The notes beneath the pieces are model-generated. The model did not search any database. It worked only from the letters and a program-made list of their open reading frames with translations, and had not been told where the DNA came from. Shown here in pieces: positions 50,947 to 59,525 of a stretch of 64,000 nt of DNA. Position numbers and translations under genes: made by a program. Source of the DNA: Haloferax massiliensis (GTDB lineage Archaea > Halobacteriota > Halobacteria > Halobacteriales > Haloferacaceae); assembly GCF_001368915.1 (NCBI RefSeq), contig NZ_CSTE01000001.1, forward strand, positions 755,884 to 819,883, read 5' to 3'. Numbering within the stretch: position 1 is the stretch's first letter; each line of letters starts with the position of its first letter.

Positions 50947-51405
50947 ATGACCGACGCCGCTGATGTCGACGCCGCCGACGCGACGCCCACCCGCGTCGCG
51001 TTCGTCTGCGTCCAGAACGCCGGCCGGAGCCAGATGGCGACGGCCTTCGCCCGCCGGGAGCGCGACGAGCGCGGCGTCGGCGACCGAATCGAGGTCGTCA
51101 CCGGCGGCACCGACCCCGCCGACCGCGTCCACGACGAGGTCGTCGCGGTCATGGGCGAACAGGGGTTCGACCTCGCCGACGAGACGCCCCGCGCAATCGA
51201 CCAAGAGGAGATTCTGGGCGTGGATATCGTCGTCACGATGGGCTGTTCGGCCGAGGGCATCTGTCCCATGACGTGGCGCGGCGACGCCCGCGACTGGAAC
51301 CTCGACGACCCTGACGGGAAGGACCTCGATGCGGTCCGGGCGATTCGCGACGACATCGAGGAGCGCGTCTCGGCGCTGTTCGACGAACTCGCGGGCGACG
51401 ACTGA
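50947..51405 (+). CDS. arsC: Low-molecular-weight phosphatase/arsenate reductase
   Basis: A 152-residue protein with the P-loop CVQNAGRSQMA (CX5R, Cys near residue 23) and a later EILGVDIVVTMGCSAEGICP, where extra Cys residues could resolve the arsenate intermediate as in thioredoxin-linked ArsC. It either reduces arsenate or dephosphorylates protein tyrosine. A 17-codon ORF (50897-50950) overlaps its start by 4 bases. Confidence 0.85.
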   Translation: MTDAADVDAADATPTRVAFVCVQNAGRSQMATAFARRERDERGVGDRIEVVTGGTDPADRVHDEVVAVMGEQGFDLADETPRAIDQEEILGVDIVVTMGCSAEGICPMTWRGDARDWNLDDPDGKDLDAVRAIRDDIEERVSALFDELAGDD

Positions 51406-51512
51406 ACCCGGCCGCCTCGACGCCGACGCCACGGGATGTGAGACTGTTCCGCACGCTCCACGGCGCAAGCCGAAGCCGGTATACGGCCTGATACGCTACT
51501 GGTGGCAAGACT

Positions 51513-52286
51513 ATGGCGCGCAAGGACCACTACTACAACAAGGCCAAACAGGAGGGCTACCGCGCCCGCTCGGCCTACAAGCTGAAACAACTCGACGGGG
51601 ACGCGGGCCTGTTCGGCCCCGGCAACACCGTCGTCGACCTCGGTGCCGCCCCCGGCGGCTGGCTGCAGGTCGCCTCCGAGAAGGTCGGCGACCACGGCAA
51701 GGTCGTCGGCGTCGACCTCCAGCGAATCCGCGGTATCGACCGCGACAACGTCCAGACGATTCGCGGCGACATGACCGAAGACGAGACGAAGGAGGAACTG
51801 ACGGCCGTCATCGGCGAGCGCGGGGCCGACGCCGTCGTCTCCGACATGGCACCGAACATGACCGGCGAGTACTCGCTGGACCACGCCCGCTCGGTCTACC
51901 TCGCCCGGCAGGCGTTCGAGGTCGCACAGGAGCTGTTGGCGACCGGCGGCGACTTCGCCGTGAAGGTGTTCGACGGCCCGGACGTCGCGGACCTCCGCGC
52001 CGACATGGAGCGGGAGTTCCAGTACGTCCGGTCGATGCGCCCCGACGCCTCCCGCGATAGCTCCTCCGAGCAGTACCTCGTCGGCAAGCACTTCCTCACC
52101 GCCCCGGTCCGGAAGGGCGACGAACTCGACGTGGAAATCGTCGACGTGGGAAGCGAGGGCGACGGCATCGCCAAGGTCGAGGACTTCACGCTGTTCGTCT
52201 CCGGTACCGAGGCGGGCGACACCCCGACGGTCCGCGTCACCGACGTGAAGCCGCGGTTCGCCTTCGCCGAACCGATAGACGACTGA
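51513..52286 (+). CDS. rlmE: 23S rRNA 2'-O-methyltransferase RlmE/FtsJ with TRAM domain
   Basis: A 257-residue protein. The FtsJ Rossmann domain (about 1-190) has VVDLGAAPGGWLQVA and the K-D-K-E catalytic residues (ARSAYKLKQLD, SDMAPNMTG, DFAVKVFDG). A C-terminal TRAM domain (about 200-255, with VGSEGDGIAKVEDFTLFV) is an RNA-binding addition typical of haloarchaeal RlmE. It methylates the ribosomal A-loop uridine. Confidence 0.92.
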   Translation: MARKDHYYNKAKQEGYRARSAYKLKQLDGDAGLFGPGNTVVDLGAAPGGWLQVASEKVGDHGKVVGVDLQRIRGIDRDNVQTIRGDMTEDETKEELTAVIGERGADAVVSDMAPNMTGEYSLDHARSVYLARQAFEVAQELLATGGDFAVKVFDGPDVADLRADMEREFQYVRSMRPDASRDSSSEQYLVGKHFLTAPVRKGDELDVEIVDVGSEGDGIAKVEDFTLFVSGTEAGDTPTVRVTDVKPRFAFAEPIDD

Positions 52287-52414
52287 GCGCGCCGACGTCG
52301 CGCGTCTCTCGCGCCCGCGCGCCACCCCGCCGCCGACCCGTTCTCCGCGCAATTTGTGTCTAACTTCGGGCAACCATTATTATCGGTTGACACGACTCTG
52401 TTCGTGAGTCACCC

Positions 52415-52816
52415 ATGTCAGCAGACACGACGACCGCCGAGTCCCAACCGTTGTTCACCGGCCTCCCGTCGGGAATCGTCCCGTACGTCGCCATCCTCGG
52501 GGCGCTGGCCTCGACGTACGTTCACCTGTCGATGGCTCCCATGTTGCTCCAGCTCAACCAGACGCAGGCGATACTGTTCGTCCTCGCCGGCGTCGGCTTC
52601 CTCGCGGGCATCGCCGTCTACCTGAGCAAGTTCTGGCGGCGCGAGTTCTACCTCGTCGCCATCGCGTTCGCGCTCGCCCAAATCGTGGCGTGGGTCGTCA
52701 TGAGCGGGCGAGTCAGCGAGATGGCGATGCTCTCGAAGGGCGGCGAGGCCGTGTTCAGCGTCGCGGCGGCGTACCTCTACCTGAACGAGTCGCCGGACGC
52801 CGACGGGGCCGCCTGA
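52415..52816 (+). CDS. Four-span membrane protein
   Basis: A 133-residue protein with four hydrophobic helices (about residues 18-40, 48-65, 75-95 and 100-122). AT-rich TATTATTATC (52376-52385) upstream of the ATG at 52415 is a plausible TATA region. No named family is recognised. Confidence 0.74.
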   Translation: MSADTTTAESQPLFTGLPSGIVPYVAILGALASTYVHLSMAPMLLQLNQTQAILFVLAGVGFLAGIAVYLSKFWRREFYLVAIAFALAQIVAWVVMSGRVSEMAMLSKGGEAVFSVAAAYLYLNESPDADGAA

Positions 52817-52888
52817 GTCAGGTCCCCCGTTCGACCCGTCGCCCCGCTGTCTCGACGTTCTGACGGTCCGCCGTCCCGTCACCCCGCT

Positions 52889-53065
52889 TCACTCAACGAC
52901 CACGAGTTCGAGTCGAAGCCCCGTACGACACCCCTTCCACCCGCCGCGACAGGCCCCGGTGGCGAGGATGTCACCGAACGACGTGTAGGTCCCGCAGTTC
53001 GGACAGCGGACTCCCATCTCCATCCCGTCCCGTTCGGTGAGCCTGTGGCGGTGCTCGTCGACCAT
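52889..53065 (-). CDS. Small zinc-finger protein
   Basis: A 58-residue protein MVDEHRHRLTERDGMEMGVRC then PNCGTYTSFGDI, with a second pair CRGGWKGC (residues 39-46), forming a four-Cys zinc site. It ends LRLELVVVE. ATG at 53063-53065 and stop at 52889-52891. No database name known to me; one of several zinc microproteins in the window. Confidence 0.68.
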   Translation of the reverse strand: MVDEHRHRLTERDGMEMGVRCPNCGTYTSFGDILATGACRGGWKGCRTGLRLELVVVE

Positions 53066-53121
53066 ACATCGTGTGGTATGTTACCAAAAGAGATAAGCCG
53101 TCCGTCGGTTCGAGCGGCGTC

Positions 53122-53838
53122 TCAGTCCGCGACCCAGCCGTCGGTCGAGGACTCGTCGTCGCGGAGGAGCGCGACGGTCCCGTAGACGAACGGCGTGTCC
53201 ACGATTGCGATGAGGAGTTTCAGGAGGTACTGGCCGACGGCGAGGCCGATAAGGACGTTCCACGGGAGCACGTCTCCGATGCCGAGGACCGTCGGCGCGG
53301 CGTAGAACCCGACGCCGACGAAGATGACCGTGTCGATGGCCTGACTCGTCGCCGTCGAGACGATGTTGCGGAGCCAGAGGAACGAGCCGTCGGTCAGGTC
53401 GCGGATGCCGTGGAAGACGATGACGTCCCAGTTCTGACTCACGAGGTACGCGAGCAGGCTCCCGGCGACGATGTTCGTCCCCGACGACAGCACCGTGGCG
53501 AACTGCGCGGCGAACTCGGGGTTGGCGGCGGGCGCGGCGATGGTGCTCCAGACGAGGCCGAGGAGGACGAAGTTCATGGCGAAGCCGACGTTCACCATGA
53601 TTTGCGCCGCCCGGCGGCCGTACAGTTCGGAGTAGCAGTCGGACGCGAAGAAGGTGAGCGCGTACGCCAGCGCCGCCCCCGGCATGAGGATGGCCGCGCC
53701 GACGAACGGGAGTTCGCCCACCGCCGACGGCAGGGGAATCGAGAGCAGTTTCGACGCCGTCAACTGCGCCGTCGTCAGCGCGGTGACGAACAGCCCGACG
53801 AGGGCGACCTGTCCGACGGCCGAGCGCCCCTCACTCAT
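53122..53838 (-). CDS. Queuosine/archaeosine precursor (preQ0) transporter, YhhQ/VUT family
   Basis: A 238-residue protein with about six spans and the VUT motifs LTTAQLTASKLL, FFASDCYSELYGRR and SQNWDVIVFHGIRDLTDG. The family imports 7-deazaguanine precursors used for archaeosine in tRNA. Its start overlaps by 8 bases the end of a ribbon-helix-helix gene upstream, so the two are co-transcribed. Confidence 0.87.
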   Translation of the reverse strand: MSEGRSAVGQVALVGLFVTALTTAQLTASKLLSIPLPSAVGELPFVGAAILMPGAALAYALTFFASDCYSELYGRRAAQIMVNVGFAMNFVLLGLVWSTIAAPAANPEFAAQFATVLSSGTNIVAGSLLAYLVSQNWDVIVFHGIRDLTDGSFLWLRNIVSTATSQAIDTVIFVGVGFYAAPTVLGIGDVLPWNVLIGLAVGQYLLKLLIAIVDTPFVYGTVALLRDDESSTDGWVAD

Positions 53839-54007
53839 CTTCGACGAGGCGGTTGTGTCGGTCGTCGATTTCGTCGAGGATGTCGAGCGTCTTCCGGATG
53901 GACGCCCGAACCGCATCGCTCCGGTTCACGAACTTCCCGTCGTCGCCGACGTGCTCGTCTAGGTCAGCGAGCAGTTCGTCGGGTATCTCGACGCTTATCT
54001 TGGCCAT
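53831..54007 (-). CDS. Ribbon-helix-helix (CopG-like) DNA-binding protein
   Basis: A 58-residue protein MAKISVEIPDELLADLDEHV with the RHH layout. The first strand has KISVEIP, helix one ELLADLDEHV, and the FVNRSDAVRASIRKTL segment forms the second helix. Its tail (DILDEIDDRHNRLVEDE) is acidic. It precedes and overlaps the YhhQ-type transporter by 8 bases, suggesting it is the local repressor. Confidence 0.78.
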   Translation of the reverse strand: MAKISVEIPDELLADLDEHVGDDGKFVNRSDAVRASIRKTLDILDEIDDRHNRLVEDE

Positions 54008-54117
54008 ACTCCGCGATTCTCGTGAGAATACTTAACGCCTTTTCAACGGCCGTAACGGCGGTGTTCGGCGCGTCTTCGGGTTGGCGAATTGACGAGTCGG
54101 TCGCGGTCGGCCCGCGC

Positions 54118-56274
54118 TCACTCCGCCGCGCCGCGGGCGGGCGAGAGGTCGCGCCGGCCGCCGACGGTCAGCACGAACAGGACGCCGAGGCCGACGCCGT
54201 AGGCGGCCATCAGCGGGAGCGTCACCATGAACATCGTCGTGATGCTCGCGGGGGTGAACACCGCCGAGATGGCGAGTATGAACACCGTGACCTCGCGCCA
54301 GCGCTTCCGCATCATCCGGTAGCTGACGCCGGCGGTGTTGAGAAGCACCATCAGGATGGGCACGTCGGCGAGGAGGCCGATGCCCGCGGTGGTGAAGAAG
54401 ATGAGCCAGAAGAAGTTGGTGATGCGGTAGGAGATTATCATGTTCGCCGCGAGCGCGTCCTCGACGAGGAACGTGATGACCGTCGGCGCGACGTAGCTGT
54501 AGCCGAGGGCGAAGCCGCCGAGGAGGCCGCCGGCGAGCGCGCCGGTCCACAGGAAGACGGTCCGGCGGCGCTGGCGGATGATGTTGCGCTCGCGGAGCGC
54601 GGGCCACGCGAAGTACGCGACGAGCGGGAGCGTCGCCAGCACGGCCAGAATCGTCGAGAACTTCACCTCGAAGATGAGCGCCTCCATCGGGTGGAGCGCG
54701 ACGACGTTGAGCACTTCCTCGGGCCGCACGGCCGCGGGCAGTCGCCCGAGGAAGTCGTCGTAGACGTCCCTGATACCGCCGGTGTAGAGCCAGCCGAACG
54801 TCACCGCGAGGACGAGCATGAACCAGCCGACGACCCAGAACGCCCGCGAGGTGAGCGAATCGACGATGAACGCGATGTCGGTGTAGTAGCCGCCGATGTC
54901 GTCCTCGTCGGTCTCGCCCTCGGTCAGTTCGGAGAAGAACGCGCCGCCCGCGCGGGTCGTCCGGTCTTCGAGTGCGCCCGGCTCGTCTTCGGCGTCGGCC
55001 GCCTCGGCCTCGCGGTCCGCTTCGGCCTCGTCGAATCGGTCGATGAGGGCCTGCGCTTTGGCCTTGTCGCCGTCGTCGATGGCGGCCGACGCGAGGCTCA
55101 TAATCTCGTCTTCGTCGCGGTCGGCGAAGACCTCCGGCGGCGCGGCGCGGACGCCAGCCACGTCGAGCGCCGAGAGGTCGAGCTTCGATGGGTCGCCGAC
55201 GCCGACTTCGGTCCGTTCGAGTCGTTCGATGTCGCGGTAGACGAGGTACGCGAGCCCGAACACGAGGCCGACGACGACGCCGGCGGCGACGAACGCGCCT
55301 AGCGAGAGTTGCGACCCGGGGACGAGGAACACGTAGTCGCTGCCGACCGCGGCGAGGCCGGCGTTCGCGAGTTCGACGCCGCCGTACTCGTAGAAGGCGT
55401 AGACGAGGAGGCCGCCGACGACGCCGACGCCCGCGAGGAGGTTCCAGTGGTGGGCCGCCGTCGCCTTGACGTCCATCTTCTCGCTCCCCCGCTTGGCCGT
55501 GACGACCACGCGGGCGAGATAGAGGCTGAACGCGTACAGCGAGATGACGGGCACCGCCCACATGATTTGGGTGAACGGGTCCGGCGGCGTGAACAGCGCG
55601 CCGAAGGCGAAGATGCCGACGACGGCGTGCCGCCACTTGTCGCGGAACAGTTCGTAGGGGACGATTTCGGCGTACGAGAGGCCGGTCATCGCGAGCGGGA
55701 GCTGGCTCGCGAGGCCGAACGAGAGCGTGAGCAGGAAGATGAACTGCGCCCACTTCACGATGGAGTAGCTCGGGGTGAAGCCGGCGGAAATCGCGTTCTG
55801 GGCGAGGAACGCGAACGTGAACGGGAAGAAGACGAAGTAGCCGTAGGCGACGCCCGCGGCGAACAGCACGACCATCGTCAGTCCGATGAGCGCGAGTTTC
55901 CACGGCGCGACGGGCGATTTGGGCCACGCGCCTCGGGCTTTCAGCGCGTCCCGAGAGACGTAGATGAACGGCGGGACCGCGAAGAGCACCCCCACGACGA
56001 GGCCGATTTTGGCCTGCAAGAGAATCACGTCGAAGGGGGTCTGGGCGATGATGCTGACGTCGCCGGCGACGCTGGCGTCCATCTGCGCTTTGGTCACGCC
56101 CCGGAAGAACCCCCAGACGTAGAGTCGGAGCGCGTAGAACGTGCCGAGGAACCCGACGAGGAAGACGATGAAGACCTTCTGGAGGTCTTTTTGCGCCGCG
56201 CGGAGCATCGCACCGGCGGTCTCGCGGCCCGCCGCGATGGTCTGTTGGGTGTCCTCGTCGAGGGCGCTGGACAT
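54118..56274 (-). CDS. tatCt: TatC translocase protein with two fused TatC domains (TatCt type)
   Basis: A 718-residue protein containing two TatC units: residues about 20-340 (with QKDLQKVFIVFLVGFLGTFYAL, SFGLASQLPLAMTGL) and about 450-718 (with HPMEALIFEVKFS and ILMVLLNTAGVSYRMMRKRWREV). A soluble, acidic linker joins them. Fused 14-span TatC proteins are a haloarchaeal speciality that handles folded Tat substrates. It is divergent from tatCo (56405). Confidence 0.92.
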   Translation of the reverse strand: MSSALDEDTQQTIAAGRETAGAMLRAAQKDLQKVFIVFLVGFLGTFYALRLYVWGFFRGVTKAQMDASVAGDVSIIAQTPFDVILLQAKIGLVVGVLFAVPPFIYVSRDALKARGAWPKSPVAPWKLALIGLTMVVLFAAGVAYGYFVFFPFTFAFLAQNAISAGFTPSYSIVKWAQFIFLLTLSFGLASQLPLAMTGLSYAEIVPYELFRDKWRHAVVGIFAFGALFTPPDPFTQIMWAVPVISLYAFSLYLARVVVTAKRGSEKMDVKATAAHHWNLLAGVGVVGGLLVYAFYEYGGVELANAGLAAVGSDYVFLVPGSQLSLGAFVAAGVVVGLVFGLAYLVYRDIERLERTEVGVGDPSKLDLSALDVAGVRAAPPEVFADRDEDEIMSLASAAIDDGDKAKAQALIDRFDEAEADREAEAADAEDEPGALEDRTTRAGGAFFSELTEGETDEDDIGGYYTDIAFIVDSLTSRAFWVVGWFMLVLAVTFGWLYTGGIRDVYDDFLGRLPAAVRPEEVLNVVALHPMEALIFEVKFSTILAVLATLPLVAYFAWPALRERNIIRQRRRTVFLWTGALAGGLLGGFALGYSYVAPTVITFLVEDALAANMIISYRITNFFWLIFFTTAGIGLLADVPILMVLLNTAGVSYRMMRKRWREVTVFILAISAVFTPASITTMFMVTLPLMAAYGVGLGVLFVLTVGGRRDLSPARGAAE

Positions 56275-56404
56275 ACGTACGTGGCGAAAGCAGTCTGGCG
56301 GTTATCAATCTTTTTCACCGCGGGCGTGAGTTCGACCCTCTCGACGCACCTCCTCGGCGCGATGCGAAAAGACCTATAACTGGCCGGAAGCGTAGGACAC
56401 CTGA

Positions 56405-57802
56405 ATGGCGGACGAGGAGCGCGACGCAGGGCTCTCTGCGGCCGACGACGAGACGGACGCCTCGGACGACGCCGACGACGCCGACGACGCGTCTTCGTCG
56501 TCCGACGGTCCGGTTTACGGTCGAGTCACCCCGCGAGACGAGACCGTTACCGACGGGTCCGACGACGGCGAGGGCGACGACGCTCCCGACGAGACGGACG
56601 GCGATACCGACGGAACCGACGACAGCGACGACGCTGACGACTCGGACGACACTGACGACGCCGACGACTCGGACGACGCCGACGACTCGGACGACGCCGA
56701 CGACTCGGACGACACTGACGACAGCGACGACGCCGACGACACTGACGACTCGGACGACAGCGACGACGCCGACGACACTGACGACACCGACGAGCCTCGT
56801 CTCCTCGCCGACGATGAACACACCTCGCACGTCCCCGAGGGGACGTACGACGATTCGCGCGAGGGGCCGGCCGACGCCGCCGGCCCGGACCCCGCGCCCG
56901 ACGGTGCGAGTCCCGCTCTCTCGGGCGAGGACGAGGTGAGCGGCGTGGCCCCGTCGCCCGCGCCCGCCGAGGACGACTTCGACGACGAGGACGTCGGCGG
57001 GCTCGTCGGCGAGGCCCCCGAAAGCGACCAGGAGATGCCGCTGACCGCGCACATCGAGGAGATGATTCGCCGGTTGGCGGTCGTCCTCGGCGTCGCGGGC
57101 GCGATTACGCTCGTGCTGTTCCCCGGCGCGGACATCCTCAACGCGCTGGTCGACACGCAGGCCGCCTTCGGCGTCCACATCCCGAGCGCGACCGACGTTA
57201 TCAACTTCCTCTGGAACTCCCACATCCCCGGCGCGGAGACCATCGTCGACCGCCGGCCGCGACTCTACGGCCCGCTCGAACTCATCCTCACCAAACTGAA
57301 GGTCGCCGGCCTCGCCGGGACCGTCATCGGCCTCCCCGTGTTCGTCTACGAGACGTACCTGTTCATGCGCCCCGGCCTCTATCCGAAAGAGCGCAGATAC
57401 TACCTCGCGGCCGTCCCGACGAGCCTCATCCTCGCGCTCGTCGGCGTCCTCTTCGCGCACTTCGTGGTGCTCCCGGCCATCTTCGCGTACTTCACCTCCT
57501 ACACCGAGGGGACCGCGGTCGTCGCGTTCGGTCTCAAAGAGACGTTCAACCTCATCCTCATTCTGATGGGCTACATGGCGGTCGTCTTCCAGATTCCGCT
57601 GTTCGTGGAACTGGCCATCATGATGAACCTCGTCACCCGGCGGTGGCTCGAAGACCGCCGCCTGCTGTTCTGGGGCGCGTTCCTCGGCCTCGCGTTCCTC
57701 GTCAGCCCCGATCCGACCGGGATGGCCCCCATCATCATCGGCGCGACGATGATCGTCCTGTTCGAGGGGACGCTCGCGGCCCTGCGCTGGACCGGGAACT
57801 GA
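56405..57802 (+). CDS. tatCo: TatC translocase protein with Asp-rich N-terminus (TatCo type)
   Basis: A 465-residue protein. The first roughly 210 residues are low-complexity, dominated by DDSDDADD repeats (about 75-135). The single TatC domain follows (about 215-465): QEMPLTAHIEEMIRRLAVV, then FEMPLFVEL-like FQIPLFVELAIMMNLV and LVSPDPTGMAPII. The acidic tail is expected outside the membrane core and may influence TatA/substrate contact. Divergent from tatCt. Confidence 0.92.
   Translation: MADEERDAGLSAADDETDASDDADDADDASSSSDGPVYGRVTPRDETVTDGSDDGEGDDAPDETDGDTDGTDDSDDADDSDDTDDADDSDDADDSDDADDSDDTDDSDDADDTDDSDDSDDADDTDDTDEPRLLADDEHTSHVPEGTYDDSREGPADAAGPDPAPDGASPALSGEDEVSGVAPSPAPAEDDFDDEDVGGLVGEAPESDQEMPLTAHIEEMIRRLAVVLGVAGAITLVLFPGADILNALVDTQAAFGVHIPSATDVINFLWNSHIPGAETIVDRRPRLYGPLELILTKLKVAGLAGTVIGLPVFVYETYLFMRPGLYPKERRYYLAAVPTSLILALVGVLFAHFVVLPAIFAYFTSYTEGTAVVAFGLKETFNLILILMGYMAVVFQIPLFVELAIMMNLVTRRWLEDRRLLFWGAFLGLAFLVSPDPTGMAPIIIGATMIVLFEGTLAALRWTGN
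56611..56793 (+). repeat. In-frame Asp-rich tandem repeat region of tatCo
   Basis: Short units GACGACGCCGACGACTCG with small changes repeat about ten times in frame, coding for DDADDS/DDTDDS blocks. Such tracts change length by slippage, so the copy number probably varies among strains. Confidence 0.85.
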
Positions 57803-57909
57803 CCGGCTTCTCGTTTCTCTCGTTTCTCTCCCGGCCGGTTCGCTCCTCCTCGTTTCCGCCGACCGCCGACCGTTCAGAAGACCTATCTTAGAATGGTTAG
57901 AATATCTAT

Positions 57910-58236
57910 ATGATGGCCGACCTCGCCGCCCTGTCGGTGGTCGCCCTCCCGCTCTGGTTCGTCGTGAGCGTCTGGGCCGGCATCGACGCGACCAGGCACA
58001 GTTCGCACAACGCCTTCCTCTGGGGTTTCTCGGTGTTCGTCGGCGGGGTTCTCGGCTTGGCGCTGTACCTCAACCTCGGGCGCGACGAACCCGGGGTTGG
58101 TCGCCGCGCGGCCGGTCAGTCGGCGTCGCCGAACGGCGTCCCTTCCGTCCGCACCGAGACCGTCACCTGTCCGAACTGCCACTCGTTGGAGGAGTCAGGG
58201 AGGGACACCTGCCGTTTCTGCGGCGAGTCGCTGTAA
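57910..58236 (+). CDS. Membrane protein with C-terminal zinc ribbon
   Basis: A 108-residue protein with two hydrophobic segments (about 5-23 and 36-54), a polar linker and a terminal zinc ribbon VTCPNCHSLEESGRDTCRFCGESL. ATG at 57910 or 57913. AT-rich TTAGAATGGTTAGAATATC (57889-57907) lies at the start and may hold the promoter. Function unknown. Confidence 0.77.
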   Translation: MMADLAALSVVALPLWFVVSVWAGIDATRHSSHNAFLWGFSVFVGGVLGLALYLNLGRDEPGVGRRAAGQSASPNGVPSVRTETVTCPNCHSLEESGRDTCRFCGESL

Positions 58237-58264
58237 CGCGCCGAATCCCCGAGACTGCGGGGAA

Positions 58265-58747
58265 TCACGCCGTGTCCGTCGACTCCGTCGCCTCCCGCTT
58301 CTCGGCCGCGACCATGCCCTCGACGCGCGTCTTCAGTCCCTCGTTCATGGCGACGAACCCCGCCCGGGTCCGCTCGCCGACGAACCGCAACAGGAGTCCG
58401 GCGAGGACGCCCGAGAACGTCTCGGACTGCTCGAAGCGCGTGCGCTCGCCGCCGTCGAGCGGTTCGAGGCGGAACCGGTGTTCGCCGTCGAACAGCCCCG
58501 GAGAGACGAGGTGGCCCAGCCAGCGCAGTTCGCGGTACTTCTCACAGTGGACCACGTCGGGTTCGAACACCGACTCGCGGCCGCCCGGCGGTCGCAGGTG
58601 GACGGTGAGCGTCGCGCCCTCGTTCGGCCGCCCGGCGATTCGCATGAACGGGTTCCACTCGGGGTAGCGGTCGAAATCGACGAGGGTCTCCCACACCCGT
58701 TCGGGCGGCGCGTCTATCTCGATACTCGTGGCGAGTTCGTGTGCCAT
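58265..58747 (-). CDS. SRPBCC-fold (polyketide cyclase-like) protein
   Basis: A 160-residue protein with the START/Bet v1-like opening MAHELATSIEIDAPPERVWETLVDFDRYPEWNPFM, continuing with LRWLGHLVSPGLFDGEHRFRLEP. The fold forms a hydrophobic cavity for lipids or small ligands. It is convergent with the zinc-ribbon gene. Ligand unknown. Confidence 0.87.
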   Translation of the reverse strand: MAHELATSIEIDAPPERVWETLVDFDRYPEWNPFMRIAGRPNEGATLTVHLRPPGGRESVFEPDVVHCEKYRELRWLGHLVSPGLFDGEHRFRLEPLDGGERTRFEQSETFSGVLAGLLLRFVGERTRAGFVAMNEGLKTRVEGMVAAEKREATESTDTA

Positions 58748-58821
58748 ACCTAACAGTTGGCGCGCCGAGACCGTGAATCTCGCGCGGAACGTTCATTGCC
58801 GGTGAGGAGAGAGACGGACGT

Positions 58822-59460
58822 ATGGCAACCCTCCTTCTCGCCAGACACGGCGAGACGACGTGGAACCGCGCCGGGCGCGTACAGGGGTGGGCCCCTGTGT
58901 CGCTCACCGAGCGCGGCCGCGCGCAGGCCGACGCCCTCGCGCGCCACGTCGCGGACACCTACGAGGTCGACCGCCTCGTCTCCTCCGACATCGAACGCGC
59001 CCAAGAGACCGCCCGCCCCGTCGCCCGCGAACTCGGCGTCGAACCCGTCCTCGACTCGGCGTGGCGCGAGCGCGACGTGGGGTCGTTTCAGGGGCTCGAA
59101 TTCGACGAACTCACGGACCGGTACCCGCAGTACTCCCTCTCGGCGGTCGGGACGCCCGCCGCCCGCGAACGCCCCCCGAGCGGCGAGAGCCTCGTCGAGG
59201 TCCGCCGGCGCGTCCTCAACGCCCGCGAGGGCCTCGCCGACTCGCTCGCCCCCGACGAGACGGTGCTCGTCGTCAGCCACGGCGCGCCGATTCGGCTGTC
59301 GCTCGGCGAGGTGAAGGGACTCGACATCGTCGAGTCGATGCTGTCGCAACCGCTCGACAACGGCGGTATCTGCGAGTTCGAAGTCGAACTGAGCGACGAC
59401 GGCGACGAACCGCTCGTCCACGTCGTCGCCGAGAACGAGACGCGATTTCTGACGACGTAA
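58822..59460 (+). CDS. Histidine phosphatase family protein
   Basis: A 212-residue protein with the phosphoacceptor motif LLLARHGETTWNRAGR (RHG near residue 8), SSDIERAQETARPVA, the acid WRERDVGSFQG and VVSHGAPIRLSLGE. The family includes phosphoglycerate mutases, cobalamin phosphatases and broad phosphatases; the substrate is unknown. A fragment of another member is at 5393-5491. Confidence 0.9.
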   Translation: MATLLLARHGETTWNRAGRVQGWAPVSLTERGRAQADALARHVADTYEVDRLVSSDIERAQETARPVARELGVEPVLDSAWRERDVGSFQGLEFDELTDRYPQYSLSAVGTPAARERPPSGESLVEVRRRVLNAREGLADSLAPDETVLVVSHGAPIRLSLGEVKGLDIVESMLSQPLDNGGICEFEVELSDDGDEPLVHVVAENETRFLTT

Positions 59461-59525
59461 GCGTTCTGCGGTCGGTTTTCGGGGCGGTCGCGGCGCTCGC
59501 GCTTTCTCGCTCCCTCGCGTTCCGC

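Noticed and set aside
56405..57040. The Asp-rich repeat as a CRISPR-like array
   Set aside because: Units are short, imperfect, in frame and code for acidic residues of TatCo; there are no unique spacers.
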